64,000 nucleotides of DNA from Sphingomonas hylomeconis (GCF_025370105.1 NZ_JANQBK010000003.1:1-64000), one strand, 5' to 3'. Counted from the stretch's first letter, positions 32,244 to 41,683 are shown. Numbers and translations are program-made. The notes: generated from the sequence alone by a model not told the origin.

Positions 32244-34802
32244 TCAGTGCCGCCCGGCGAGCGGCCCGGCGGCAGTGATCGCGGCGGCCAGCGTGACGAT
32301 GCTATAAGGTTTGAAGATCACCGCGATCTGCCGCAGATCGTCGGTAACATCGAGCGCGTCGCCATAGCCAGTGGCGAACACGAACGGCACCTGGCGCGCG
32401 CGCAGCTGCTTGGCGACGGCCACGCTGGTCTCGTCGCCCAAATTGAAATCAAGGACCGCGAAATCGATCTCGCGCTCCTCGATCAGCGCCAGCGCCCGAT
32501 CGACCGAGGGCGCGGTGCACACGTCCTGCGCGCCGAGCTCGCGCAGACTGTCCTCGCAGTCGAGCGCGATGATCATACTGTCCTCGACCAGCAGCACGAC
32601 GCAACCCTCCAGCGCGCGGCCGCGCTCGGGCTCGACATGCGGGAGCGCGTCGGTCGCCACGGCGTCGGGCAGGATCGCACCGACGAAGCGCGCGGGAATC
32701 GCAAACGCCGCCTCGAACCCGGTGACCGGAAAGGCGGTCACGGCGCTGCCGCCAAGATCGTAGGGGATCGACTGTTCGATGATCGTCGAGCCGAAACCCT
32801 TGCGCGTCGGCGGCGCGACGGGCGGACCGCCTTCCTCGCGCCAGCGGATCGCCAGGGTGCCGTCTTCCGCGATATCCCAAGCCAGCGTGACGCTGCCGCC
32901 ATCGCTCAGCGAGCCATATTTGGCGGCGTTGGTGACCAGTTCGTGCACCACCAGGGCAAGCGCGGTGAAGGCCGTGGGATCGATCAGGACGTTGGGGCCG
33001 TCGAGCGCGATGCGGTCGCGCTTGGCGCCGAGATAGGCGTGCGTCTCGGTCAGGATCAGATCGATCAGCCGCGCCGGCGCCCAACGTTCGGCGGTCAGCT
33101 GGTCGTGCGCGCGGGCCAGTGCCTGGACACGATCGTCAAGCGTCGCGACGAACGCGTCGGCAGACAGCGCACTGTCGCGCGTCTGCGAAATGAGCCCGCG
33201 GATCAGCGACAGGATGTTGCGCACGCGGTGATTGAGCTCGGCAATCAGCATCTCCTGATGCTCCTGCGCACGCAGCCGATCGAGCGTTGCCGAATCGGAC
33301 AATTGCAGCACGATCTCGAGCAAGGCGACGCGCAGCGTCTCGGCAACGATCAGTTCGGCCGGGGTGAAGGGCAGCGAGGTGCCGCGGACCAGTTCCGACC
33401 AGGTCTCGAAGCTCTTGCGCGGCGTCAGCCGTGGCCCGTTGGGGCCATGGACGATCTCCTTGGCAGGATTGCCGGCCCAGCGCACCGCGTGCAGCCGCTC
33501 GGTGCGAAACAGGATGACGTAATCGCGCGGCGAGCGCGACAGCGGTATCGCCAGCATGCCCGCCGCGAGATGCGCGAACGCGCCCGCCTCGGGCAATTGC
33601 GCGACGATTCGATCGGTGGCGAAGATCTGGCTGGCGGACAGCAGGTTGAGCCGATCGACGATCCGCGCAAACTGCGCGGCATCGGGGGCGAGCCCGCTCA
33701 GCACGATCTCGCCATCGATCGACACGCCGACTCCGTCCGCCGGAATCGCGCCGAAGATCATCTCGCCGAGCCAGGCGACGTTCTTCAAGCGGCTGCCGTC
33801 GCGCGCCGCGGAGGTCATCAACTGATCGGCGATCAGACGCGCGCGCTGCTCATATTCGCGCGCGATGCGGCGCTCGCGGCTTTCCAGCATCATCGAGAAC
33901 ATCCGGCCGAACAGTTCGGCTGCGCTGCGCAGCGCGAAGCCGGGCAGGCGGGGGCTGTAATGGTGACAGGCGAACAGCCCCCACAAGGCACCGTCGACGA
34001 TGATCGAGATCGACATCGATGCCTGGACGCCCATGTTGCGCAGATATTCGATATGGATCGGCGATACCGCGCGCAGCACCGAGATCGACTGGTCGAGCGG
34101 TTCGCCGCGCAAATCTTTGCTTGGCAGGATCGGCACCGCTACCGCATCGACATCGGCGATGATGCGGAAGACGCTGCGCAGATACAGCGCGCGCGCCTGC
34201 GTCGGAATGTCCGACGCGGGGTAGTTGAGCCCCAAAAAGCTGTCGACGCCGCTTCTCAGGGCTTCCGCTACCACCTCGCCACTGCCCACTGCATCGAAGC
34301 GATAGACCATTACGCGATCGAACCCGGTCAACGCCCGGATCTGGCGTGCGCCTTCGCGCAGGAAATCGTTCAGTTCGCCGATATGTTCGAGTCGCACGAC
34401 CATCGTACGCACCAGCATCGCGGCATCCAGCGTCTCGCCTTTGACCGGCTCGGCCTCGATCACCAGCGCGCGATCGACGAAATGCAGCGCGACATCAAAC
34501 AATGGACCGTCATCGACCAGCGCGAGACCGAACATCCGTTCGATCGCATCGCTGCCGCGCAGCTTGGCGGCCATGTTACGCAGCGCATGGCTGGCGCGGT
34601 CGCTGAACAAGGCCGCCAGCGGCGTGCCCAGCAGTGCCTCGGGCGGGGTGTCCATGAACTCGGCGATATTGGCCGAGACGCGCGAGATCAGCCAATCGGT
34701 GGAAACCGAGATCAGGAACCCGAACGGCTGGATCGTGCCGGGCACATGGATCGGTTCGCGATCGCAATTGGTAATGTCTATCGGCAGGGGGGCATTGGGC
34801 AT
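32244..34802 (-). CDS. Bacteriophytochrome HWE histidine kinase fused to a response-regulator receiver
   Basis: About 852 aa. A PAS-GAF-PHY photosensory core has the N-terminal biliverdin-attachment Cys in DITNCDREPIHVPG (Cys13), the GAF motif YPASDIPTQAR (about 195-205), SPIHIEYLRNMGV and CHHYSPR. The output is an HWE/HisKA_2 kinase: AELNHRVRN (His525), HELVTNAAKYGSLS and WREEGGPP. A C-terminal receiver follows (VEDSMIIALD, phosphoacceptor Asp in AVLDFNLGDE, FATGYGD, FKPYS). It should bind biliverdin and switch with red/far-red light. GTG at 34805 is an alternative start in frame. Heme oxygenase and DUF454 genes lie upstream on the same strand; the target regulator is not in the window. Confidence 0.92.
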   Translation of the reverse strand: MPNAPLPIDITNCDREPIHVPGTIQPFGFLISVSTDWLISRVSANIAEFMDTPPEALLGTPLAALFSDRASHALRNMAAKLRGSDAIERMFGLALVDDGPLFDVALHFVDRALVIEAEPVKGETLDAAMLVRTMVVRLEHIGELNDFLREGARQIRALTGFDRVMVYRFDAVGSGEVVAEALRSGVDSFLGLNYPASDIPTQARALYLRSVFRIIADVDAVAVPILPSKDLRGEPLDQSISVLRAVSPIHIEYLRNMGVQASMSISIIVDGALWGLFACHHYSPRLPGFALRSAAELFGRMFSMMLESRERRIAREYEQRARLIADQLMTSAARDGSRLKNVAWLGEMIFGAIPADGVGVSIDGEIVLSGLAPDAAQFARIVDRLNLLSASQIFATDRIVAQLPEAGAFAHLAAGMLAIPLSRSPRDYVILFRTERLHAVRWAGNPAKEIVHGPNGPRLTPRKSFETWSELVRGTSLPFTPAELIVAETLRVALLEIVLQLSDSATLDRLRAQEHQEMLIAELNHRVRNILSLIRGLISQTRDSALSADAFVATLDDRVQALARAHDQLTAERWAPARLIDLILTETHAYLGAKRDRIALDGPNVLIDPTAFTALALVVHELVTNAAKYGSLSDGGSVTLAWDIAEDGTLAIRWREEGGPPVAPPTRKGFGSTIIEQSIPYDLGGSAVTAFPVTGFEAAFAIPARFVGAILPDAVATDALPHVEPERGRALEGCVVLLVEDSMIIALDCEDSLRELGAQDVCTAPSVDRALALIEEREIDFAVLDFNLGDETSVAVAKQLRARQVPFVFATGYGDALDVTDDLRQIAVIFKPYSIVTLAAAITAAGPLAGRH

Positions 34803-34858
34803 CACGCAAGGGCCGCGACGGGCCGCGCAGCGCGACCGTGCAGGTGTATCGAAGACAT
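34802..34858 (-). CDS. Putative 18-residue leader ORF overlapping the phytochrome start
   Basis: An ATG at 34856-34858 has a good Shine-Dalgarno GAGGAAA 5 nt upstream and opens 18 codons (MSSIHLHGRAARPVAALA) ending in TGA at 34802-34804. The stop overlaps the phytochrome ATG (TGATG). The phytochrome start itself has no comparable ribosome-binding site, so translation may be coupled through this leader. No similarity is recognised; it could also be chance. Confidence 0.4.
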   Translation of the reverse strand: MSSIHLHGRAARPVAALA

Positions 34859-34989
34859 GCCCGTTTCCTCACTCGAAGCGGGAGCACATAATGCGTCTCT
34901 CAGTCACCGGCTGCCAGAAGCGTTCCGTCGGCGATACGATCACCCTAGGCGTTCGGATCGCACATAGCGAGCGGCCGTATCTGCAGCGA

Positions 34990-35376
34990 TCATCCGGGGT
35001 CGATCGGGCGGGGGCGACCGGCGGTCGGGCGCGACACGATATAGGCGGCGCATCCTGCCATCGCCGCCGCGACGCCCAAGGCGAGCAACCAACCGGGATG
35101 TGCCCCGAGCAGAAACAGCGCGAAGCCAAGCAGGATGCCGCAGCAGGCGGCGATCTTGCCGCGCCTGGGGATCGCGCCTTCCGCCCGCCACGCCTGCAGC
35201 GTCGGCCCGAAGCGCGGATGATCGAGCAGCCATCGCTCCAGCCGCGGCGACGACCGCGCAAAGCAGGCGGCAGCCAGGATCAGGAAGATCGTCGTCGGCA
35301 TCAGCGGCAGAATCGCACCGATGACGCCGAGCGCGACATTGAGCAGGCCGAGCAGCAGCCAGCCGGCACGCACCAT
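34990..35376 (-). CDS. DUF454 (YbaN-like) small membrane protein
   Basis: 128 aa. Hydrophobic throughout: WLLLGLLNVALGVIGAILPLMPTTIFLILAAACFARSSPRLERWLLDHPRFGP is the full family signature, followed by two further helices. Function of the family is unknown; it is often found near heme or iron genes. The ATG at 35376 lies 19 nt after the heme oxygenase stop, so these two are co-transcribed; the phytochrome starts 185 nt further on. The C-terminal tail is Arg/Pro-rich. Confidence 0.85.
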   Translation of the reverse strand: MVRAGWLLLGLLNVALGVIGAILPLMPTTIFLILAAACFARSSPRLERWLLDHPRFGPTLQAWRAEGAIPRRGKIAACCGILLGFALFLLGAHPGWLLALGVAAAMAGCAAYIVSRPTAGRPRPIDPG

Positions 35377-35395
35377 GCGGTTGCCGGGCACCGGC

Positions 35396-35995
35396 TCAGA
35401 TGCGCGCATCGACCAAGTCATGGACGCGGATGAACGCGGCCCGGGCACCGGCGACCATACGCGCCTCCTCGGGCGGCAGCAGGGTGAGGGCGTCGAGCGC
35501 GGCGGTAAAATCGCGCCAATGCTGCGCCCGCCCTTCGGGATGGCCGGCGAGATGCCGCGCGCCACAGCTGCCGTCGAGCCCGAGCCTGGCCGCCGCCTTG
35601 AACAGAAAGGCAGCGCCGAGATTGGAACCCTCGGCGACGTACAGCCAGCCGAGCGCAGTCGGCACGTCGATCGCCCCCTCTGCCGGATCGTCGAATAGCG
35701 GCGCGCGATCGGGCAGGGGCAGCGCCTGGCCGAGATCGGCAATGTCCTGCGCGACCTGATCGAGCCGGCGGCGCGCGGCGAGATCGGGGATCAGCGCGGT
35801 CAGCGCGGGCAGGCAGTACAGCGCATCGATATCGCGGTGGAACAGATATTGCACCGCGAGAAAACGGCCGTAGCGCGCGCGATCGCCGAACGGATCCGCC
35901 GCCATGATGCGCGTGTCGAGCCGCTGATGCGTCTCGCCGGTGGCGGCCTTGAGCCGCCGGGCGCGGCCGTCGGTGATGCCGGGCATTGCAGTCAT
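35396..35995 (-). CDS. Biliverdin-producing heme oxygenase (BphO-like)
   Basis: 199 aa, alpha-helical heme oxygenase. The proximal heme ligand is His23 in ATGETHQRLDTRI; the distal helix has LGWLYVAEGSNLGAAFL, the form usual in heme oxygenases coupled to bacteriophytochromes. It would open heme to biliverdin, the chromophore of the phytochrome encoded two genes downstream on the same strand; iron release is a side product. A 44-nt gap separates it from the peptidase-permease gene upstream. No signal peptide. Confidence 0.88.
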   Translation of the reverse strand: MTAMPGITDGRARRLKAATGETHQRLDTRIMAADPFGDRARYGRFLAVQYLFHRDIDALYCLPALTALIPDLAARRRLDQVAQDIADLGQALPLPDRAPLFDDPAEGAIDVPTALGWLYVAEGSNLGAAFLFKAAARLGLDGSCGARHLAGHPEGRAQHWRDFTAALDALTLLPPEEARMVAGARAAFIRVHDLVDARI

Positions 35996-36039
35996 GATGC
36001 CCTATTGTCAGATTCTCGCCGCCGCGTCGAACGGCGGCT

Positions 36040-39000
36040 TCACTTTATCGTCACCGCCATCACGTTGTCATCGCCGTTGCGATCGACATACATATTATAG
36101 GGGTCGATCCCGGCAAAGGCTGGCTTGCGCTTGCTGACGAGGCGCACGGTCTGGACGCCTGAGCGGATCGGGCGGCGTTGCTTGAGGATCACGTCGCCGG
36201 CGGCAAAACTGCCGAGGCCGGGGCGCTGGTCGAACAGCCCGACATCGATCGCATCCACCAGTGGCGCGGCCTGTTCCTTGCCCGTGCCATCGGCGTAGGA
36301 TTTGCGCGCGTCGATCGTCAGCACGGTTTCGTACGTACCGTCTGGCAGCTTGCGGCTGTCCGCCGCCGTCGTCTTGAGATCGTAGATCGTGATGCGATCG
36401 GTGAGATCGAGCACCAATTGCCGTTCGGCGGGGGTGCGAGCCAGCGACAGCAGCCCGTCGACCAGATCCAGCGAGCGCGGATAGGGTTTGCCCTTGAAGC
36501 GGTAGCGCGCCAGCAGGTCGCGCAGCATCGCGTTGACGCGCGCTTCGCCGAGCCGCTCCTGCAGCAGGTACATAACCAGCGAGCCCTTGCGGTAATGGAT
36601 ATAGCCCTGATTCTCGACGCGATCGAGCGGCACTTCCTCGACCACTTCGCCGCCGCGCGCGCGGAGATAGGAATCGAGTTCGTATTTCAGGAAGCGGCGG
36701 ATCTTGTCCTCGCCATATTGGTGTTTCATCACCATCAGCGCGGAATATTGCGCCATCGTCTCGACCAGCATCGTGCTGCCCTGCATGTCCGCGCTGATCA
36801 GCTGGTGCGCCCAATATTGGTGGCCCAGTTCGTGCGCGGTGACATAGGTCACATAGTCGATCGCGTCGGGATCGCGGTCGTCGGCGATGAAGCCGATCCG
36901 CTCCGAATAGGGGATCGTGCCGGCGAACGCCTGCGCGAAGCTGGCATAGCCGGGGAATTCCAAAATCCGCGCGTAATCGAACTGATAGGGACCGAAATTC
37001 GCGCGGTAATACCGTAGCGAGCGTTGCATCGCATCGAGCATGCGATCGACGTTGAAGGCGTGCTTGGGATCGTAGAACACGCTGAGCGTGGTACCGTCGG
37101 CGATGCGGGTCTTTTCGTCATAAGCGGCCGACTGGACCGAGAAGAAGGCGAGGATCGGTGCGGTCGACACGAACCGTGCGGTGCGGCGCCCGTTCGCGAT
37201 CATGTCCGCCACCTTGCGGCCCGGCGCGATCGGCACCTGGCCGGCCGCGGTCGAAACGGTGATGTCCGACCGCACCCACGGCGCGTTGAACAGCATGTTG
37301 CGTGCCTGTGCCGATCGATCCTCGAGCTTGGGCATGCGCAGTTCGGGGGGCAGGCCATATTTGCGGCGCTTGGCGCGGTCCTGCAACAGGCCGTTCTGGT
37401 CCATCCCCAGTTGCGGCGCGAACTCGCCATTCTGCAGGAAGCTGCCATTGCCCACCACGCGCGTATCGTCGGCATTGGCGCGCATGCCGCGCTCCCAGCG
37501 CGTTGCCTGGAAGCGGAGCGTGCCGCGCGCGCCCGGCGCGAGCGGCGTGGCGAAGCGATAGATGCGATATTGTACGTCGTCGTCGTCCATCACCAGCCTG
37601 GCGCCGGGAATGGTCACCGCGCCCAATGTCGTCTGGTCGTCCATCAGCCGGACATGCAGATCGCGCAAAGGAGCGCCGGTATCGTTGACGAAGGCGTAGC
37701 TGCCGCTCGATTCCATCCGGCGCTCAGCGGGATAGAGCGCGACGTTCAGCCGCATGTCGGTCACCGAAGGCTGTTTCACCGCGACATATTTGAGGTATTT
37801 CTTCTCATAGTCGGCGAGCCGGCGTTCGCCGTCCTGCGCGGTGCGATACGTGTTGATCACGTTCATGTCGCGGTAGAGATACGCGCCGGTCGCCGCACTG
37901 ACGATCAGCGCGCCGGCGAGGACCGCGCCGGGCACGCCGATCAAGCGGCGCGGCAGCTGCACGAGGCGCGATTTGAGCCGCGTCTCGGTGCCGCGCCGCC
38001 ACAGCAGGTGGGCAAACACCCCGAGCGCCAGCGCGACCCCGCCCCAGTACAGCCGCAGCCACCAGGAACGCGCGCCGCCGATCTGGTCACCGTTCATGTC
38101 CGAAAGCTGGACCGTCCCGGTGCTGCCATATTGGTATAGCGGATGTTCGTACCCCATGCCGGTCAGCGTGATCGTGCCGACGAGATAGACCAGCATGATC
38201 GCCCAGCCGGCATATTTGTTGGGCGACAGCGCCTGCACGAACACCGCGAGGATCGCCAGGAGCAGCGCATCGGCGGTCATCGGCAGCACGTACCAGGCGA
38301 GATACTGGTCGAGCGCAAGATCGGTCTGCCCGCGGGTCAGCTGGACGAGGCAGGCGGCGACCACCGAGATCAGCGTGGTGGCGAACAGCACGCCGGTGAC
38401 CGCGAGGACCTTGGGCACGAGATACGCCCAGTTGGGCAGGGATGTTGCATCGACGATCTCGTGCATCCCGCGCTCGCGATCGCGCCACACCAGTTCGCCG
38501 GCATAATAGATCGCGATGATCAGCGGGATGATCGAGAAGCTGCCCTGCAGCGTGCCGATCACCGCGAAGGTGAGCTGGCGGATCGGCGTGCCGAACATCT
38601 CATTGGCGAACAGCAGCCCGGCGACGGCGTTGAACAGCCCGATCGCCAGCAGCACCAGGAAGGCCGGGCTGCGGAACACCAGCGCCATTTCGAAGCGGCA
38701 GCGCGCGATCAGCCGCGTCCACGCCGCCCGGTCAGGTTGTGCGGCGGGCAGCTGATCGACCACCACCGGCGGCGTCGCGGCCAGCCGGGCGGTCTTGCGC
38801 TGCTGCCGGCGCAGCTTGCGCTTGGACAGGCCGCGCTCGGCAAAGCTGAACCGCGCATAGGCCAAGACGATCGCCAGCAGCCCGACGGCGATTGCGATCA
38901 GCCGGTTCCACGCCAGCACGCCGGCAAAGGCGGGCAGGCCGGCATTGGCGTCACTCGCGGTCCAGTAGCGGGTGGTGGTGTTGAACGCGCCGAGGCCGAA

Positions 39001-39630
39001 CAGTTCGACATAGCTGCCGAACGGGCGCCATTCCGGCTTGCTGCGCAGGATCGCGGTGAGCGCGAAATACAGCACCAGGAAGACGACGACGCCGAGATAG
39101 GAATACATCATCGAGCGCGTCATCGTCGCCACGGCAAAGAAGATCGCCGAGGTGAGGAACACGTTGGGCAAAGCGAGCAGGAAATAGGCATAGGCGTAGT
39201 CCGCCAGCCGGTTGGGCCCCAGCTTCTCGGGATCGACCCAGGGCATCAGCGAGCCGAGCCAAATCGCCAGCGGGATTGCGGCGAAGGCGATCGCCGCGGC
39301 GAGGAACGCCCCTAGGAAGCGCGCGAGCAGGTAATCGGTCTTGGTGACGCGCGTCGATCGGACCATCGGCCCGAACCCGCTTTCGTCATCGCGCACGATC
39401 ACGTTGGCGACGAACGCGGTCGTCACGAACATGAAGAACAGCGACATGATCAGGTGGATGTTGGCGATCGCGACGGGCGCGTTCTTGTGGATGTTGGCGC
39501 CGCTGCCGATCTGGATCTGCTCGACCGTCATCGCGCCGAAGGTCAGCAGGAAGAACAGGATCGAGACGGTCCAGAAGACCGGATTGCGCAGCTGGTAACG
39601 CAGTTCGAAGCGGGCGATCTGGCCGAACAT
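36040..39630 (-). CDS. ABC transporter permease fused to an M1-family peptidase domain
   Basis: 1196 aa. The N-terminal half holds two sets of membrane helices of an ABC-2-type permease (about 15-260 and 325-590). The C-terminal half, from about 640, is an M1 aminopeptidase-like domain with the zinc motif HELGH at residues 933-937 and a Glu 20 residues later (STMLVETMAQYS). The canonical M1 spacing is HExxH-X18-E; here it is X19, which as I recall is normal for these fusions. Topology suggests the peptidase faces the periplasm. The ATP-binding subunit lies 5 nt upstream. The substrate is unknown; a peptide exporter/processor is a reasonable guess. Confidence 0.85.
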   Translation of the reverse strand: MFGQIARFELRYQLRNPVFWTVSILFFLLTFGAMTVEQIQIGSGANIHKNAPVAIANIHLIMSLFFMFVTTAFVANVIVRDDESGFGPMVRSTRVTKTDYLLARFLGAFLAAAIAFAAIPLAIWLGSLMPWVDPEKLGPNRLADYAYAYFLLALPNVFLTSAIFFAVATMTRSMMYSYLGVVVFLVLYFALTAILRSKPEWRPFGSYVELFGLGAFNTTTRYWTASDANAGLPAFAGVLAWNRLIAIAVGLLAIVLAYARFSFAERGLSKRKLRRQQRKTARLAATPPVVVDQLPAAQPDRAAWTRLIARCRFEMALVFRSPAFLVLLAIGLFNAVAGLLFANEMFGTPIRQLTFAVIGTLQGSFSIIPLIIAIYYAGELVWRDRERGMHEIVDATSLPNWAYLVPKVLAVTGVLFATTLISVVAACLVQLTRGQTDLALDQYLAWYVLPMTADALLLAILAVFVQALSPNKYAGWAIMLVYLVGTITLTGMGYEHPLYQYGSTGTVQLSDMNGDQIGGARSWWLRLYWGGVALALGVFAHLLWRRGTETRLKSRLVQLPRRLIGVPGAVLAGALIVSAATGAYLYRDMNVINTYRTAQDGERRLADYEKKYLKYVAVKQPSVTDMRLNVALYPAERRMESSGSYAFVNDTGAPLRDLHVRLMDDQTTLGAVTIPGARLVMDDDDVQYRIYRFATPLAPGARGTLRFQATRWERGMRANADDTRVVGNGSFLQNGEFAPQLGMDQNGLLQDRAKRRKYGLPPELRMPKLEDRSAQARNMLFNAPWVRSDITVSTAAGQVPIAPGRKVADMIANGRRTARFVSTAPILAFFSVQSAAYDEKTRIADGTTLSVFYDPKHAFNVDRMLDAMQRSLRYYRANFGPYQFDYARILEFPGYASFAQAFAGTIPYSERIGFIADDRDPDAIDYVTYVTAHELGHQYWAHQLISADMQGSTMLVETMAQYSALMVMKHQYGEDKIRRFLKYELDSYLRARGGEVVEEVPLDRVENQGYIHYRKGSLVMYLLQERLGEARVNAMLRDLLARYRFKGKPYPRSLDLVDGLLSLARTPAERQLVLDLTDRITIYDLKTTAADSRKLPDGTYETVLTIDARKSYADGTGKEQAAPLVDAIDVGLFDQRPGLGSFAAGDVILKQRRPIRSGVQTVRLVSKRKPAFAGIDPYNMYVDRNGDDNVMAVTIK

Positions 39631-39635
39631 CGCGC

Positions 39636-40544
39636 TCAGGCCGCGACGGCGGAGGAGGTTGCTTCGGCCGGCACGCGGCGCGAGCGGGCGAGGGTGGAGA
39701 AATACACGTCCTCCAGCCCGCCCTTGACCGCGGCGAAGCCGTCACCCGGGTCGTCATGCGACAGGATATGGATGATCGTGCGCCCGGCAAACAGGCGCGT
39801 CGAGATCACTTCGTAGCGCAGCCGGGCCTCGTCGAGCTCGTCGCGGCCGATCGTCTTGGCCCAGACCGAGCCGCGCGTCTGCTCGATCAGCGCGAGCGGT
39901 GCGCCTTCGAGCTGGATGCGGCCGGCGGCGAGCACCGCCATGCGCGGGCACAGATCGGCGACGTCCTCCACGATATGCGTCGACAGGATCACGACGACAT
40001 TCTCGCCGATCTCGGCGAGCAGGTTGAGGAAGCGGTTGCGCTCCTCGGGGTCGAGCCCGGCGGTCGGCTCGTCGACGATGATCAGGCCGGGATTGCCGAT
40101 CAGCGCCTGTGCGATGCCGAAACGCTGCCGCATGCCGCCGGAAAAGCCGGCAATGGCCTTTTTGCGCACGCTCCACAGATTGGTCTGGTTGAGCAGCGTT
40201 TCGACCGTTTCCTTGCGCTCGCGCGCCGCGGCGATGCCCTTCAGCACCGCCATGTGATCGAGCATGTCATAGGCCGATACGCGCGGATAGACGCCGAAAT
40301 CCTGCGGCAGATAGCCCAATGTCTCGCGCAGCGCCTCGGGATGGGCGATCACGTCGATCGCGCCGAACCGGATGCTGCCCGCCGTCGGCGTCTGCAACGT
40401 GGCGACGGTGCGCATCAGCGTCGACTTGCCCGCGCCGTTGGGGCCGAGCAGCCCGAACATGCCGTTCGGCACGCTCAGGCTGACATCGTCGAGCGCGCGC
40501 GTGCCGTTGGCGTAGACATGCGTGACATGGGCGAGCTCGAGCAT
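39636..40544 (-). CDS. ABC transporter ATP-binding protein
   Basis: 302 aa. Walker A GLLGPNGAGKSTLMR, Q-loop YLPQDFGVYP, signature FSGGMRQRFGIAQAL, Walker B LIIVDEPTAGLDP and H-loop STHIVED are intact. The C-terminal 90 residues form the usual extension of ABC-2 exporters. The start at 40544 (Met-Leu-Glu-Leu) follows an AAAGG element; an in-frame ATG 20 codons upstream would lie on top of the predicted promoter. It pairs with the permease-peptidase fusion downstream (5-nt gap). Confidence 0.9.
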   Translation of the reverse strand: MLELAHVTHVYANGTRALDDVSLSVPNGMFGLLGPNGAGKSTLMRTVATLQTPTAGSIRFGAIDVIAHPEALRETLGYLPQDFGVYPRVSAYDMLDHMAVLKGIAAARERKETVETLLNQTNLWSVRKKAIAGFSGGMRQRFGIAQALIGNPGLIIVDEPTAGLDPEERNRFLNLLAEIGENVVVILSTHIVEDVADLCPRMAVLAAGRIQLEGAPLALIEQTRGSVWAKTIGRDELDEARLRYEVISTRLFAGRTIIHILSHDDPGDGFAAVKGGLEDVYFSTLARSRRVPAEATSSAVAA

Positions 40545-40572
40545 GGGGGACCCTTTCGCGAAAAGAGCCTGG

Positions 40573-40613
40573 ATCGTACCGAGTGTATTGTGAATGTAAA
40601 GCACCTACTTTGC
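40573..40613 (-). promoter_or_regulatory. Predicted promoter and dyad before the ABC-peptidase operon
   Basis: On the minus strand TTTACA (40595-40600, -35) and TACGAT (40573-40578, -10) are 16 nt apart, about 30 nt before the ATG of the ATPase gene. The -35 overlaps an inverted motif GTAAAG-N6-CTTTGC (40596-40613) that could be an operator. The divergent lactonase gene starts at 40649, so the same site could affect it. Confidence 0.4.
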
Positions 40614-40648
40614 GCTATCGTGCTGGAACTGCGGCGTTATGGCGGGGC

Positions 40649-41683
40649 ATGGCGACGATCGACCTTATCGTGGGCAGTTATGCCGGTTCGGGCGGGCACG
40701 GCCTCTATCCGCTGCGCTACGATCCGGCGGCGGACCGCTGGACGGTGGGCACGCCGGTCGCGTCGATCGTCGATGCCTCGTTCGGGCTGCGCGCGCCGGG
40801 CGGCAAGACCTATCTGATCGACGAACATGCCGGCACGCTCGCCAGCTATGCGTCCCATGACGAGGACTGGCGACGTTTGTCCTTGGCGGAGACCGGCGAT
40901 GCCGCGCCCTGCCACCTCGCGCTGCACCCGTCCGGCCGCTGGCTGGCGGTGGCCAATTATGGCGGATCGGTCGCCGTGCTGGCGCGCGACCCGCTGCGCG
41001 GGCCGATCGCGCTGCATCGCCTTTCCGGGCACGGCCCCGATCGCGCGCGGCAGCAGACCGCGCATGCCCATTGGGTGGGCTTTGCCGCCGACGGCACGCT
41101 ATTATGGTGCGCCGATCTCGGCACGGACCGGATCCTGGCTTTTGCGTTCGACACGGCGACCGGGGCGCTCGGCCCGCTGAGCATCGCCTATGCCGCGCCG
41201 GGTGGCTCGGGGCCGCGCCACCTGCTGTTCCATCCCGACATGCCGATCGTCTATCTGGCGAGCGAAATGGCCGCGACGCTCACCGTGCTGCACCGCGCCG
41301 GGCCGACCGGCTTCACCGCCGGCGTGATCCGGCCAACCTCCGCCGGCGCAGTTGCGGGCAATATCGTCGGCGGCATCGCGCGCAATCGCGCCGCCGATCG
41401 GCTCTATGTGGGCAATCGTGGCGCCGACACGATCGCGGTATTTGCGCTCGATGCCGCGGGAGATCCGACGATGCTCGAGGAAGTGCCAAGCGGCGGTCGC
41501 TCGCCGCGCTTCCTCTTCGTGCTCGATGCGGTCGCGCGCTTGCTCGTCGCGCACGAGGGCGGGGAGACCGTCACGGCCTTCACGATCCGGCCCGGCGGCC
41601 GGCTGACCGATCCGGTGGCGCTGCCGATTCCGGGGGCGGCCTTCATCGACTTCGCGCCTCCCACATCCTGCGCTGGAAACTAG
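40649..41683 (+). CDS. Lactonase-family beta-propeller protein (6-phosphogluconolactonase-like, YbhE type)
   Basis: 344 aa. Seven-bladed propeller pattern of the Pgl/YbhE family: LIVGSYAGSGGHGLYPLRYD at the start, LALHPSGRWLAVANYGGSVAVL, AHAHWVGFAADG, GPRHLLFHPDMPIVYLASE, and SGGRSPRFLFVLD near the end. No signal peptide. Proteins of this family hydrolyse 6-phosphogluconolactone or have other sugar lactone roles; the exact role is not decidable. ATG 40649 is chosen over an open frame into the divergent promoter region. Confidence 0.83.
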   Translation: MATIDLIVGSYAGSGGHGLYPLRYDPAADRWTVGTPVASIVDASFGLRAPGGKTYLIDEHAGTLASYASHDEDWRRLSLAETGDAAPCHLALHPSGRWLAVANYGGSVAVLARDPLRGPIALHRLSGHGPDRARQQTAHAHWVGFAADGTLLWCADLGTDRILAFAFDTATGALGPLSIAYAAPGGSGPRHLLFHPDMPIVYLASEMAATLTVLHRAGPTGFTAGVIRPTSAGAVAGNIVGGIARNRAADRLYVGNRGADTIAVFALDAAGDPTMLEEVPSGGRSPRFLFVLDAVARLLVAHEGGETVTAFTIRPGGRLTDPVALPIPGAAFIDFAPPTSCAGN

